NCBI GenBank assembly: GCA_015179025.1
Contig: WHUX01000165.1
Location: forward strand, 1 to 64,000
Direction: 5' to 3'
Origin: Terfezia claveryi
Taxonomy: Eukaryota > Ascomycota > Pezizomycetes > Pezizales > Pezizaceae
DNA length: 64,000 nucleotides
Made by a program: the position numbers and the translations under genes. Position 1 is the stretch's first letter, and the number at the start of each line of letters is the position of its first letter. Of the stretch, positions 1 through 11,522 are shown in pieces. Under the pieces are notes generated by a model. That model did no database searches. It was not told where the DNA came from and saw only the letters and a program-made list of their open reading frames with translations.

Positions 1-233
1 TGGAGGACCGTGATCTCTTCATCGGCGGATCTCAATTTTTGTTCAGCTACGGCCAGGCTGTTTTCAGCCACGGCCAGGCTGTTGCCGAGTTCGGCCCCGA
101 TGGCATCCATGGCCTCGAAGATGTCGATGATTTCTCGATGGTAGGCATTCAACTCGTTCAAGCCTGAGGGTATGGGGGAGCTCCTCCAGGTTTGAAACCT
201 GACAGTGGGTGGTGGGAGAGCTGCTCCTGACAT
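1..233 (-). CDS. Gag N-terminus of chromovirus G1 (partial, runs off window)
   Basis: First 77 codons of a Ty3/gypsy Gag, the structural protein that packages element RNA. The start ATG at 233 begins MSGAALPP and lies 36 bp inside the LTR end, as in the complete copy G2, whose Gag start is nearly identical. The visible part is open and is rich in Ala, Glu and Leu, compatible with a coiled coil. A short tandem duplication encodes NSLAVAE twice, also seen in G2. The rest of the element lies left of the window, so coding integrity is unknown. Confidence 0.8.
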   Translation of the reverse strand, partial: MSGAALPPPTVRFQTWRSSPIPSGLNELNAYHREIIDIFEAMDAIGAELGNSLAVAENSLAVAEQKLRSADEEITVL

Positions 234-269
234 GACTGCGTACCAGTTGGTCCAAAGGATCCAACGTCG

Positions 270-772
270 TATAACGACAGCTCTGGGGGCAAGGCGACCA
301 AGGGGTACACTGGGGAAAGGTCAAGGCTAGGATAACACATACATAGGAACGCTACGTGTATGACCAGGGGGAGGCTGAGACAGGAGGCAAGGGCAAGAGG
401 TAAGAGAGGCAGAGGGCAAGGGACACGAGACATGTGGAAGCAGTTACCGCGTGTGTCAAGGGAGGCAGCTGGGCTACAGAGACAAGGCGAGGCATGGCAA
501 GGAGGTGCACAAGGGAGATGCATCAATGTGGAGAGAAGCAAGGCCCTGTATTGGATATACAAGACATTGGATGGAGATCCAACGAGAGGGCAGAGAGAGC
601 AAGCTATATATACAGGCTTCCTTCCTGGCCAAGGCCACTGGAAGGAATAAGGTTCCCGAGACTCCTTATCTCGGGAGTAGAGATAACAACGATATCAATC
701 AATAATAACGAGAGTCGGACGACGGAATCCAGTCTGGCTCTCAAACCCGGCTAGGAAAGGATGGTTGTGACA
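270..772 (-). repeat. 5' LTR of chromovirus G1
   Basis: On the minus strand the LTR runs TGTCACAACC to a terminus ending GTTATA (TGT...ACA in sister copies; one terminal base has changed). It matches the G2 LTRs but lacks a roughly 50 bp internal duplication present in G2. The minus-strand sense contains a TATATATAG box. The insertion point is inside the LINE reverse transcriptase; the right flank begins CTAGA, which should be the target duplication, but the left flank is outside the window. Confidence 0.85.
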
Positions 773-3700
773 CTAGATAGGACTCTTTTGCAGGGTCCTA
801 TTTGAGTCCATTTTCTAGAGCTACTTGGTCGAGCGTAGTACTGACTCTCTGGACTAGTTGGTGGTGTCCTTGCCGGTTCCTGCTGCTGATGATTAATGGG
901 TTGATATCATCAACATATGAGAAAAGGTATATGATAGGGGGGGGGATTGTTGTCGGTCTTTCCCTTTTCCTCAGAGAGACTCTCGTTTGGCTACGGTCAT
1001 AGTACTCAAGTCTGTCGGAAGACTGGTTGAGGGTGTGGGCGATGTATATAAGCCAAAGAACTGGTGATAGCGGGCTGCCTTGAGGTGCTCCCTAATCCAT
1101 CTGTCCCTGAAATCTAACCAAATTGTCCCAGATCATTGGAAAGCTGCGAGGGGACAAGAAATGTTTTATGAACTTGATTAGTCTATCCTCTATTTTGTCT
1201 TTGAGGATATCCAGTAGTCTTTCCGTATTGATATTGTTGAATGCTGAGACTATGTCCTTTCCAATGTGTGTTGCCCTTTTTCCCTCCTGGACTGCTTTTT
1301 CTGCTATAGATATGGTGAGCATTAAAGCATCTGTTACTGACCTGCCTCTTCTTGAGCCATACTGAAGTGCGTGGAACAACGGTAGTTGGTTCTGGAGCTC
1401 GTTGGCTATAAATTTCTCTGGCAGCTTACCTACTGTGTTGGAGAGAACTATTGGTCTCCAACCTTTGACTTGGGAGTGTTCTTTGCCTGGTTTGGGTATC
1501 ATCACCATGTTGAGCTCTCTCCATGATGATGAGAGTGTGACTCGGCCTTCTGCTGCTACTGCCATATCGTTTATGAGGGCCCGTCCTAAATGTGTGTCTT
1601 TAACAAATTTGATAAGGTGGTAGGAGATACGGTCGGGGCCTGCTGTCGAGCTGGAGGATGTTTTGTTGAGGGCTGTTCTGATTTGCGAAATGGTGGACTC
1701 TTTGGCACGTGTATAACCTATTGGTGACTCCACTATAGCATGGGCAGGTGTAGGCAGGGTTCTGGTGTTCGTGACAAGATGATGTCTTTGGAATGCCCCC
1801 CCTTTTCCTGGTTGCTTTGTAGCTTCGTACCATCTTGGTCTATGAGTTCCTCCATAAGTGGTGTGAACTTGAATGAATCCTTGGCAATCCTTGCTATGTC
1901 CCAGAGGTGTCGGTGACCCTGTTCCTCCAAGAATTTGGCCCAACAAGTGCGTTTCTTACTTCGTTATATTTTGTGGAATACTTTCATTTCCTTTGAATAC
2001 CCTTCATTATCCCCCTTTTTTCCTATCTTGTTGACGAGAGCTGACTGTTCCTGGAGCTCCTTGTTCCACCACTTTTTGCTGTGTCTACTAACTCGTTTAT
2101 AGATCAGGTGCTCCTGTACTAGGTCTTGCAGAGTCTTGTAGGCTTGATTAAAGAAGGTAGGGGTGAACAAAGTATTCTCTTCTATCCAGTTGTTGAACCA
2201 TAGCTAATCTATTGTTGCATAGGCTCTGGTTTCAGGAGGCATTGAACTAACATATCCAGAAATTACTGCATGATCAGAGCCGATCTATGAGAGGTCTAAA
2301 TTGGGGTGGTTGTGAAATGAGATGTCTCTTCCTTTGAAGATGAGGTCTAGGAGGCTCCTAGTATTTCCTCGTGAGAAGGTGGTTGCCTGATAGTGGGTAT
2401 GTTGGCTGAGTTGGTTAGTACGAGCCCACTCATAGACTGTTGTGCCCCTGCCAGATGTGGTGCTACCTCAGCTCGCATGGTATACATTGAAGCACAAACG
2501 GGAGGGGTCTTCCAGCAGGACATGTCCGTTGAGTAGTGCGGTGAGGGCCTTTACCACGCTCCAATGGGTGCATGTTCTTGTTGGTGTGTTAAGTTCAGCG
2601 TGCATTGCTGCATGTGGTTAACATTGTATTTGCAGCCTAAGGCATGATTTGCATTTACTATTTTCATGGTCCTCTCAGAGGTATTAGCAGCGGATGACAA
2701 GGGCTCAGCTGATGCTTCACTGCCCCATAAAGCTGTAAGAGCCTGCCTGTTACGGGTGAGTGGTACGCCATTGATGAAGTCAGCCAACCTACATCGGGAT
2801 TACTATCTACTTATCTGCTGGACTATGTACTTTGCACCTTGAGCAGGAGGAATACCGAAGCCCCAACTTCACCATGGCCTCCCTCATCAGCTCTCAATTT
2901 CGCTATGGGACATACTTACAGCGTTACCCGTTTTCCATAACTTATACTGGACCCGACCCAGTTACTGCCAAACTTGTTGCCAATAGTAGAGAACTATGCG
3001 GTCACAACTCTGCTATAGTATTTGCCTTTGCTCCTTAAGCCTCCACAGGTGAACTGCGTACGCATTGCTGCGTTCATTGAGACCGACACCCGCATCCATC
3101 CTGTCGGACCGTTATGCTGCAGTTAACCCAGAACCCTGAGCTCTTGTATACAATGTCAGGGAACACGCGTAATGGAATTCATTACTCTAATAGTACTCTG
3201 AACCATACATAATGACTCGCCTTAAGCTGCATTTCTCAGCTCTTTGCGATGCAGAAGGTGGTACTTACAAACTCCCACCATCCACCGGCGGTGTCTCGCT
3301 ACTAGTCTCTATAGGTATATTTCTGTGAACACTACTGCTCAATATGAACGATTTGCAGTGGACACTATACCAAAGATCCCCCAGTAACTAACCAATACAT
3401 CACATGTACTGGAGGAAACCCCCTACGGGTAGTGCCAGCCGTGACTGTTTGTATAAGATGTGACCTGTCCGAGCCCAACCAGAATTCAACCGAACTTAAC
3501 CTGGCGTACGCACCTGGTGGTGAGTCAACTGCTAGGTAATGGAGATGACTGGGGGTACTTCACTACGACGAGTTGCTGTCTCTACCCTTGCTTGGCTAAC
3601 CGCCCCCAGGTGCATTTCGACCCCGAGGGGCCCCCACCAGGACTCGAAGGGAGGATAAGGGAGTGTAACAGTTGAGACTATCTATGCATGAAGTAGGCCC

Positions 3701-4293
3701 TGAGTGGCATTTCTCTCCTTCTCAGGAACTTCTTGGGACCCGGTCGGTTGGTTTTCAGGAATACCAGTAGCCAACTGCATACTCAATGTGTATTGCATAC
3801 ATCGCACTTGCGCTTTTCATCTCTGCATAGGACGAGATTTCCCCATCTTAGCATGTGAGGGGCTTGTACGTTCCCCTATAACCAGCGATTGGGGGGTAAC
3901 TGAGATCTTTTGTAGTTCTTCTTTGAGGTCCTCCGCTGACTTGTTGCCATTCAATTAGACACCTGCTACTTGTGAGGAACCGAGGTTGATGATGCTAATA
4001 TTGTGGCTGATGTATCTGCTCGATGTTTTATTATACTTTGTTGAGACATAACCTGCTATCCTACTGTGTTGGAAGAGATGGGTAATACGATGAAAGGAGG
4101 GATGGTTGGTTGTGTGTGGGCCCTCTAGTGTATTGTATATGATCAGTTCTCCAACAAAGATGATATCTGAATCCTTAGCGTGTTCCAAAAAGCTGTGGGT
4201 ATTGATCCCGCTGTTATTGACATTACAATAGGAAATAAGTAGCCTCCCCTTCCCTCCTCCTCCAATATGAAATCTGGAGGGACTAGTATCCAT
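773..4293 (-). pseudogene. LINE ORF2: endonuclease and reverse transcriptase
   Basis: Reads leftward from MDTSPSRF at 4293. Endonuclease part 1 (4293 to about 3871) contains NVNNSGINTHSFLEHAKD and DIIFVGE, the usual start of LINE endonucleases, ending SLVIG. Part 2 resumes near 2492 with FNVYHAS and includes TFSRGNTRSLLDL and GSDHAVISG, the SDH catalytic region. A linker with SKKWWNKELQEQ follows. The RT includes AGPDRISYHLI (fingers), WRPIVLSNTVGKL, GKDIVSAFNNI, GAPQGSPLSPVL and the catalytic SYVDDINPLI at 906-917. In-frame stops (for example 1092-1094) and the insert at 2493-3870 inactivate it; the RT thumb and beyond are lost to G1. Confidence 0.85.
2493..3870. other. Unidentified 1.38 kb insertion inside the LINE endonuclease
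   Basis: The LINE endonuclease reads SLVIG up to about 3871 and resumes FNVYHAS at about 2492. These two pieces are adjacent in the family motif (GDFN...H), so the DNA between is an insertion. I find no clear terminal inverted repeat, target duplication, LTR or recognisable protein. Open frames inside are short (largest about 78 aa) and unlike known families. It could be a decayed non-autonomous transposon or filler from break repair. Confidence 0.55.
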
Positions 4294-4345
4294 AAGGATA
4301 ATGCTTTCCCTTGCGGGCTTGTTTTGGGTTGTTGATTTGGGACTT

Positions 4346-5387
4346 CTAATTATTGATGCGGCGGTAACAGTTTTCTACCTCATGGTTACTATGATTGCAG
4401 TATGTGTAGTAAACTTCCCGAGGAGTGGGTATTGGGCTGTAAGTCGGTCTTGGTTCTGAGACCGTATGACCTCGCGAATCTAAGTAGAAGGCCTTGTTAT
4501 TATGCCGTTCGTAGATATATGCGTGGCCCTTCCCTGGAATTGGAATTGGAAGTGGTGAGTCTAGTCTGATTAGGTTATTCCTGTATACCGAGAACCTCAG
4601 AAAGCACTGTTTCCCCTCATAACTATCCCCTCTATATCTGTTTCTTACTAACCACTTGGGTGATTGCACTGCCAGTGGGATATCCAGTGCCTGTGTGATT
4701 TTATCGGCCCTGTCCCACGCCTTCTCTCCTTTTTCTCCTGATAGACCTGGAATTACCAATTCAATTGTGTCACGATTGACTGAGACCACTTTGCAATCTA
4801 GGTGTTGTGTCGAGGTACGGTACATTTCTCTCCTTTAAGTGGCTACTATGTGGATGAGATCTTCACTTGAGGTGTTCGGAGGGTGAGTGACCATGATTTC
4901 CCTCTCGGTCGGATAAGATTTGAATCCTTCAACCTTGACCGCCTTAATTTTCCCCTGAAGTACTCTGTCTGACTTGGTATTGAAGCATTGGATGAAGCTA
5001 TGCATCCACTCCATGTTGCTTGGTAGTTTGGTGCAATGACCAATTAGTACATGGCTGACTGTATCCTAATGGTGTGGGATGATCATAATATCAGCACACT
5101 TCTTAGGGCTCTCTTTCCCTCCTTCATAGGGGTAAATCCTCTTGGTTCTCTCAACTGGACTCTTGTTCGCGGGTACCAGCCTAGGGTTTGCAGTAGATAT
5201 TGCTGTGGTACCAGCTCCTGATGGTAAGGGTATACTTCCTTTGGACAACGAACGTAGTAGTGGAATATGGCGTGGGGGGGGGTTGCTGCTTCATAGCTTT
5301 GGTATGGGTAAGCCTTCTTTGACTGCTTGATGGATTACTTTCTCGTTTCGAGATGCGCTCTGGATCGGACCTTTGTTCTTTCTGAAG
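4346..5387 (-). pseudogene. LINE ORF1, C-terminal part with zinc knuckle
   Basis: Continuation of ORF1 across the G2 insertion. The best open stretch (4825-4346, 159 aa) ends with a CCHC-type knuckle, YTYCNHSNHEVENC, in which the first Cys of C-x2-C-x4-H-x4-C is Tyr (a single G to A change). The preceding region holds an RNA-binding-like stretch with VSVNRDTIELVIPG and KWLVRNRYRGDSY. ORF1 of LINEs binds element RNA and delivers it for target-primed reverse transcription. ORF2 starts about 50 bp downstream. Stops at several points separate the open pieces. Confidence 0.65.
5383..5387. repeat. Target-site duplication of G2 (TGAAG), partner at 11523-11527
   Basis: TGAAG directly abuts both outer LTR ends of G2. 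A 5-bp perfect duplication is standard for Ty3/gypsy integrases and fixes the element limits. Confidence 0.9.
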
Positions 5388-5941
5388 TGTAACGACGGCT
5401 CTGGAGGTAAGGCGACGAAGGGGTACGCCGGGGCAAGGGCAAGGCTAGGATAACATACACATAGGAATGCTACGTGTGTGACCAAGGGGAGGCTGAGACA
5501 GGAGGCAAGGGCAAGAGGCAAAAGGGGCAGAGGGCAGGGGATACGAGACACGCGGAAGCAGTTGCCATGTGTGTCAAGGGAGGCAGCTGAGCTGCAAACA
5601 CAAGGTGAGGCAAGGCAAGGATAGGAGGTTCGCAGGGTGGGCAGCAGGACTGCAGAGTTGAGGCGAGACAAGGAGGTGCACAAGGGAGATGCACCAACGT
5701 GGAGAGAAGTAAGGCCCTGTATTGGATATACAAGACATTGGATAGGGATCCAACGAGAGGGCGGAGAGAGCAAGCTATATATACAGGATTCCTTCCTGGC
5801 TGGCCAAGGCCACCGGAAGAATAAGGTTCCCGTGACCCCTTATCTCGGAACAGAGATAACAACGATATCAATCAACAATAATGAGAGTCGGACGAATCTC
5901 GTCTAACTCTCAAACCCGGCTAGGAAAGAACGGTTGTGACA
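5388..5941 (-). repeat. 3' LTR of G2
   Basis: Begins TGTAACGACGGC and ends GGTTGTGACA on the plus strand, so it is TGTCACAACC...GTTACA in element sense. It nearly matches the 5' LTR at 10966-11522, with mainly transition differences. Confidence 0.92.
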
Positions 5942-5955
5942 CTATCCCCCCTTTA
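5942..5955 (-). promoter_or_regulatory. Polypurine tract of G2
   Basis: In element sense TAAAGGGGGGATAG directly precedes the 3' LTR. Such tracts resist RNase H and prime plus-strand DNA synthesis. G5 has the same tract and G6 a close relative (TAAAGAGAGGGATAG). Confidence 0.85.
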
Positions 5956-6147
5956 GGTTCGGAGCCCAGCGACGAAAGACAAGGCGAAAGGCAAGACAAA
6001 ACAAACAAACAAAATAGGCGACTAAAACCAATAACCCATAATATAACCCCAACGCCGGAAGTACGTACTAACAATAATCCCAACAACAACAACAATAACA
6101 ACAGCGACAAAACAACCCTAATAACCATTTTCAGGACGACAAGAACA

Positions 6148-9100
6148 TCATTGGGCGGGGCAAGGCTTCCGGAGGTAACGCTAGTGGAACAGGGTGACCA
6201 AGTCCTGTACGTTTTCCAGGTCCTCCACTGGTTGCCAGGTCGTCTCCTTATCTCCCAGCTATTTGACCTTATATTGCAGGTGCCCATACCTTCTTCGGGA
6301 GTCCAGCACTTCCTCTACCTCCCATTCCTCCTCACCTTCGATAACCATGGGGGGAGGTGGAGGGTGTTTCTGGCCGGGGAGAGGTCGCTAGCGGCAGGCT
6401 CGATCTCGGAGACATAGACGACCGAGTGGCGTTTGATGTCCTTGGGAAACCTCAATCGATAGGCATGAGTGCCTACAGCGCCTAGCACCTCGAAGGGGCC
6501 TAAGAACTTATGTCCAGTTTGCGGGAGGGCCATTCTGTTCAGAAGTGTCTGCTGGATAGCCATACTTGGTCCCCTGGGTGGTATTTAGGAGCTGGCAACC
6601 GGGACCCATTGGCATACTCCGCTTGCCTGGCTTAGGTATAGGCCAACTCAGCCTTCAAGTTAGCATGGAGTTTTGTGATCTCTGTTGCGAAGTCCTTGGC
6701 TGGAGCATTCTCCCTGGCCTTGCGCAGAGGTGCCAGAGAGTCTACGAACCGAGGGTGCCAGCCATAATTGGTCAGGAATGGGGAGGTCTTCAGGGTCTCG
6801 GAGAAGTTGTTGTTGGCGGAGAACTCGCAGGTCGCCAGCAACAAACCCAGTTATTCTGCTGATAATTGATGTACGCCCTCAGGTACTACTCCATGATGGC
6901 GTTCATGCGTTCTGACTGGCCATCAGTCTGAGGGTAGTATGCCGTGGACAGGTGTACTTCAATACCCAGCAGCTTACAGAAGGTTCTCCAGAAGTCGGCG
7001 ACAAACTGAGGGCCGCGGTCTGAGACAACCGACGCTGGGAGGCCATGGTAACAGAAGACATTATTCAGGTAAAGGAATGCCAATTCAGGGGCTGAGCAGG
7101 TGTCTCGACAGGGTATCACATGCCTCATTTTTGTCAACCGATCCACTACCATTAAGATGGCATTGAATCCCGAGTCTTCTGGCAATCCGGTGACGAAGTC
7201 CATAGTCAAGTGTTGCCAGGGTTGTTCTGGGACTTCCAGGGGCTTTAGGGTACCATAAGGAGCGTGGCGGGTAGGTTTGGCATGCTTGCAGACATGGCAA
7301 TTCCGTATGTACCGTTCCACATCTTTCCGCTGATCGATCCAGGTGTATTGCTAGTTAGCAGCTCTAGGGTTTTAGCTACTCCAGGGTGGCCAGCGGCTAA
7401 AGTGTCATGGTGTTCCCTGATCAGGCTGAGGCGCAAGTCCCCTTCCGGTACATATAGTCGACCCAGGAGGTATAGAAGGCCATCCTGAACGGTGCATTCA
7501 GCCAGGGAGATCTTGACGTGACGGCGCTGTCCAGATTCCACCGCGGCGATTATATTCTTAACCAGGTCGTCCTCCGCATATGCCTGTCGTATCCGCAGGA
7601 GGGGATCTGCCCCGAGGTCCGCTTCAGCTTCAGCATCCGTATCCACAAGGGTATTGGCCGCTAGGTCGAGATTTTCAGGTTTCAGTACCACCTGATTCTG
7701 GTACTTCAGCCTTTCATCCCCCCTTTAGGGAGATCTCTTGATCTCCTGGTCAGTGCATACGGCTTACCCCCAGCCTTTCTAGGCCAATACCTTATCTTGA
7801 AGTTAAACCGAGAGAGGAATTCCGACCACCTAGCCTGTCGGCGATTTAGCAATTTGGTGGTTGTGAAGTACTCTAGGTTCTTATGGTCAGAGAGGATCTC
7901 GATAACCCCCTTTGCCAATTCCAGGTGTGGTCTCCATTCCTCGAATCCTCGCACAATGGCCATTAACTCCTTATCATAGATTTCGTAATCACACTCCACC
8001 AGGGAGTGCTTTTGGGAGAAATAGGCCACTGGGTGGAGGACTCCATCGACATACTGGGACAGGATTCCGGCGGAGACATAGTCGGAGGTGTCCGTTTCTA
8101 CGATGCACTCGCTATCAGGGTCAAAATGGGCCAGGATTGGGGCTAAGCAGAAGGCTTCCTTGAGGTTCTGGAAGGCGGATTGGGCTTCTGGATTCCAGTG
8201 GAAGGCCCTTTTTGTCAGGTGTGAGCCAGCTTCTACCTTTGTTTTGTCAAGGCCGTCAGGGGCGCCACGATTCTTGAGTATTCCAGGATAAATCGGCGGT
8301 AGAAGTTGGCAAATCCTAGGAAGTCCTGCACATCCTTTAAATTGGCTGGGGTTTCCCACTCTTGGATTGCAGCAACTTTGGCGGGGTCCATCCTAATACC
8401 TTCCGTGGTTATAATCAAGCTCAGGTACTTCACCTCTTGGACGTGAATTCGCATTTTTCAGGCTTAAGGTACAGCCCAGCCTGCTCCAGCTTCTCCAGCA
8501 CTTGTCAGATGTGCATCTTGTGTTCCGCTAGGGTATCCGAGTAGATGAGGATATAGTCCAGGTAGGCGGTACAGAATACATCCAGAAAGTCCCGCAGAGT
8601 GTCATTGATAAAGTGCTGAAAGGAGGCGGGGGCGTTGGTTAGGCCGAAGGGAATCACATTGTACTCAAAATGGCAATATCGCGTCCGGAAGGCAGTTTTC
8701 CACTCCTCCCCCTCAGCAATTCGTACCAAGTTGTAGGCCCCTCTCAGATCCAATTTGGTGAACTATTTGGCCTTGGAGAGCCTGGCTAATGTCTCCTGGA
8801 TCAGGGGTAAGAGGTACCTGTTTTTTACTATAATCTCATTCAGGCCATGATAATCCACGCACAACCTAAGGGAGCCGTCCGATTTCTTCACAAACAATAC
8901 GGGTGCACCTGCTGGGGAGGAGCTATGGCGAATGAAGCTCTTGTTGAGGTTTTCCTCCAAGTACTTCTTCAGGGCTTCCAATTCCAGTCGGGACATTCCA
9001 TAGAGTGGGCCATAAGGGGGGGTTTTTCCTTCGATCAACGGGCTTGTGTAGTCGTATGGTCGATGGGGGGCAAGCTTTTCTGCGGCTTTTTCTGAGAAGA

Positions 9101-10040
9101 GGTCGATAAAATCATGGTATTCATCCGGGACCATTGATTTCCACTCCTCCTTAGATCTCATCTTATTAATCTCTAGGTTAATTTCGCAGATTGACAGTGT
9201 ATGGGCCTTTAGTTTGTGTCGTTTGGTAAGGTAAGCAAAGGCCCCAGCTCCAATGAAGCTGACATTCAGGGGTTTAGTAGAAGCCGGAGGGACTAGGGGA
9301 TCAGGAGTAGTAGCAGGGGGTTTGCCAACATTGACATATGTGGTCTGGTATACTACCTGGGCGGGGTCCTCTACCATGGGAGGTAAAGCACATAACCCCC
9401 TAACGGCGGCCTGCGTAGCACCACAGTGTCTCTTGCAATACCTACTATTGAAATTCAAGGTATAGGAGCCGAAATTGACGGAGACATCATGTATCCGGAG
9501 CCATGGGATCCCCAGAATAATGGGGTATTTTAGCTTGGTCACGAACATCGAGAGGCTCTCCGAATGATCTTCAATGGCACTGGGTAAACAAGCAAGGTTG
9601 GTGATAGCCCCGGAGGAGATAGGACGGCCATCAATAACATCGAGGAGGCGGGGGGTGTTGAGCTTGGAGGTTGGGATGGAATTCTTACTGACGAAGGCCT
9701 GATCAATGAAGGCAATTCCTGAAGAACCACAATCTATGAGAGCTGATGTGACCACTGTTTTACGATTGAATTTGACAGTTATAGGTACAACGAAGTGCTC
9801 GCCAAACAGGCGAGACTCATCAACAGACATAGATGTAGGCAAAGAAAATACAGCTAAAGATAAATGACCTGGTGCAGGTCCCTTGCTAGTGTCAGTAACT
9901 AGGCAAGGGACTCCCCTTTTCCCGACTCTTCCCCAACTTCTTCGATCCTGGCTTCCGAGATGGCATGAGCAGCTAGGGAGCGGTTTTTTCAGAGGGGACA
10001 TGCCGCAATAAAGTGGTCCCCTTTTCCACACGCAATGCAT
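6148..10040 (-). pseudogene. G2 pol: protease, RT, RNase H, integrase, chromodomain
   Basis: Reading leftward: protease with ALIDCGSSGIAFID (the usual D-S/T-G is D-C-G here and in all sister copies) near 9730; reverse transcriptase with LCVDYHGLNEI and [14 protein letters not shown]; catalytic box [10 protein letters not shown], where the second Asp of YLDD is Tyr; RNase H with [13 protein letters not shown] and [10 protein letters not shown]2C2 zinc finger ending NCHVCKHAK; integrase with LTMDFVTGLP, VVSDRGPQF and TDGQSERMNAIME carrying D, D and E; and a chromodomain near 6300-6170 with EVLDSRRRYGHLQYKVK. Chromodomains steer integration to methylated histone H3. A TAG replaces the Trp codon before [11 protein letters not shown], and other stops split the frame. 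Confidence 0.9.
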
Positions 10041-10929
10041 AACCCATTAGTGCGGCGGCGGTCCCTTTCCTCCTGAGTTAGTCGAGGCCTTCCCGATCAT
10101 AGGTCCATAGGGGTGGGCCCTACTGCCACCAATGATGGATGTGCTGGTTTATTGGCAGGGGCCTGAGCTGTCTTGGTGGCATGGTGTTGCTGAGGCTGGG
10201 GTTGTGGGAGACGGGGTGCTGGCCTGAACGTGGGGCGGTTGCGGAGCCGGGACATCCGCTGTTCCACCCGGGAAGCCTGGTCAATTAATTTGTCAAGGGT
10301 TTTGGCTTCTGGGAGGCTGACCATGGCCTGCTGGATTTCGTCATTTAGCCCTTCCTGGAATTGTTCCAGTTTGGACTGGTCATTCCATTGGACCTCCGCT
10401 GCCAGTGTCGAGAATTCTGCCACATAAGTGGACAGATCAGCAAGGCGAAAACGTATGCCAGTCGATGTTGTTCTGACGGGAATCTGGCAGAATCCCCGTT
10501 CAGCTTGAGATTGACAGCATTTTTCCAGGCTCGTAGGCGAACCCGGTCCCCATTGAACTTGGGGGGTGTTGGAATGCTTTCGGTCTTGTTGCTACTGGCT
10601 GCTGTTGGTATTGCAAGGTTCCCTAGAGCGCGGCTGAGGTTTTGGACCGTAGTCCATTCGTTGGCCAGGGCAAGGTTCAGATGGTCGAGATCGGTCTGGA
10701 GGACCGTGATCTCTTCGTCGGCGGATCTCAATTTTTGTTCAGCCACGGCCAGGCTGTTTTCAGCCACGGCCAGGCTGTTGCCGAGTTCGGCCCCGATGGC
10801 ATCCATGGCCTCGAAGATGTTGATGATTTCTCGACGGTAGGCATTCAACTCGTTCAAGCCTGAGGGTATGGGGGAGCTCCTCCAGGTTTGAAACCTGACA
10901 GCGGCTGGTGGGAGAGCTGCTCCTGACAT
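9899..10929 (-). pseudogene. G2 gag with internal 163-nt deletion
   Basis: Starts MSGAALPPAAVRFQTW at 10929, just inside the 5' LTR. The open frame runs to 10345, then shifts because about 163 nt present in G5 (27828-27990) are missing near 10437. The rest continues in another frame to a CCHC knuckle (CIACGKGDHFIAAC, near 10030) and the family stop TAG at 9899-9901. Gag forms virus-like particles and binds RNA through the knuckle. A TGA next to the frameshift heptamer is probably a CGA to TGA change. Confidence 0.88.
9983..9989 (-). promoter_or_regulatory. Candidate -1 frameshift heptamer A AAA AAC (gag/pol overlap)
   Basis: In gag frame the codons read xGA AAA AAC, the classic X XXY YYZ slippery arrangement, just after the zinc knuckle and about 85 nt before the gag stop. 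Pol lies exactly in the -1 frame. The same heptamer in the same phase occurs in G3 (32869-32875) and G6 (46199-46205). In G5 it has changed to A AAG AAT. Confidence 0.55.
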
Positions 10930-10965
10930 GACTACGTACCAGTTGGTCCAAAGGATCCAACGTAG
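10930..10965 (-). promoter_or_regulatory. Leader and primer-binding region of G2
   Basis: The element-sense sequence between 5' LTR and gag ATG is only 36 nt and starts CTACGTTGGATCC. It is conserved in G1, G3, G6 and, in part, G5 and G7. No standard TGG motif directly abuts the LTR; a TGGATCC lies 6 nt in. Which primer is used (tRNA with offset or self-priming) cannot be settled here. Confidence 0.5.
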
Positions 10966-11522
10966 TGTAACGACGGCTCTGGGGGCAAGGCGACCAAGGG
11001 GTACGCCGGGGCAAGGGCAAGGCTAGGATAACACACACGTAGGAACGCTACGTGTGTGACCAGGGGGAGGCTGAGACGGGAGGCAAGGGCAAGAGGCAAG
11101 AGGGGCAGAGGGCAGGGGACACGAGACACCTGGAAGCAGTTGCCGCGTGTGTCAAGGGAGGCAGCTGGGCTGCAAACACAAGGCGAGGCAAGGCAAGGAC
11201 AGGAGGTTCGCAGGGTGGGCAGCAGGGCTGCAGAGTCGAGGCAAGACAAGGAGGTGCACAAGGGAGATGCACCAACATGGAGAGAAGCAAGGCCCTGTAT
11301 TGGATATACAAGACGTTAGATGGGGATCCAACGAGAGGGCGGAGAGAGCAAGCTATATATACAGGATTCCTTCCTGGCTGGCCAAGGCCACCAGAAGGAA
11401 TAAGGTTCTCGAGACCCCTTATCTCGGGAACAGAGATAACAACAATATCAATCAACAATAACGAGAGTCGGACGGAATCCCGCCTGACTCTCAAACCCGG
11501 CTAGGAAAGGACGGTTGTGACA
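10966..11522 (-). repeat. 5' LTR of G2 with TATA box
   Basis: A 557 bp LTR, TGTCACAACC...GTTACA in element sense. A TATA-like box (GTATATATAGC in sense, about 11353-11362) lies mid-LTR and should drive transcription, starting about 30 nt further into the element. A roughly 50 bp GC-rich internal duplication (about 11200-11250) is found in G2 LTRs but not in G1. Confidence 0.9.

Larger units (their letters stand above)
5388..11522 (-). mobile_element. Chromovirus G2, complete Ty3/gypsy element
   Basis: A 6.1 kb LTR retrotransposon with both LTRs (554 and 557 bp), perfect TGAAG target duplication, polypurine tract, gag and pol with a C-terminal chromodomain. It sits inside LINE ORF1, so it is younger than the LINE. 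LTR differences are mostly C/T and G/A transitions. It is dead: mid-gag deletion, an RT active-site change (YLDD to YLDY) and several stops. Confidence 0.92.

Noticed and set aside
2832..3038. 68-aa frame in the unknown insert
   Set aside because: Too short, no family match, no flanking support.
11052..11504. 150-aa plus-strand frame, with similar frames in every LTR
   Set aside because: Lies wholly within the LTR and antisense to the element. It recurs only because the LTR recurs.
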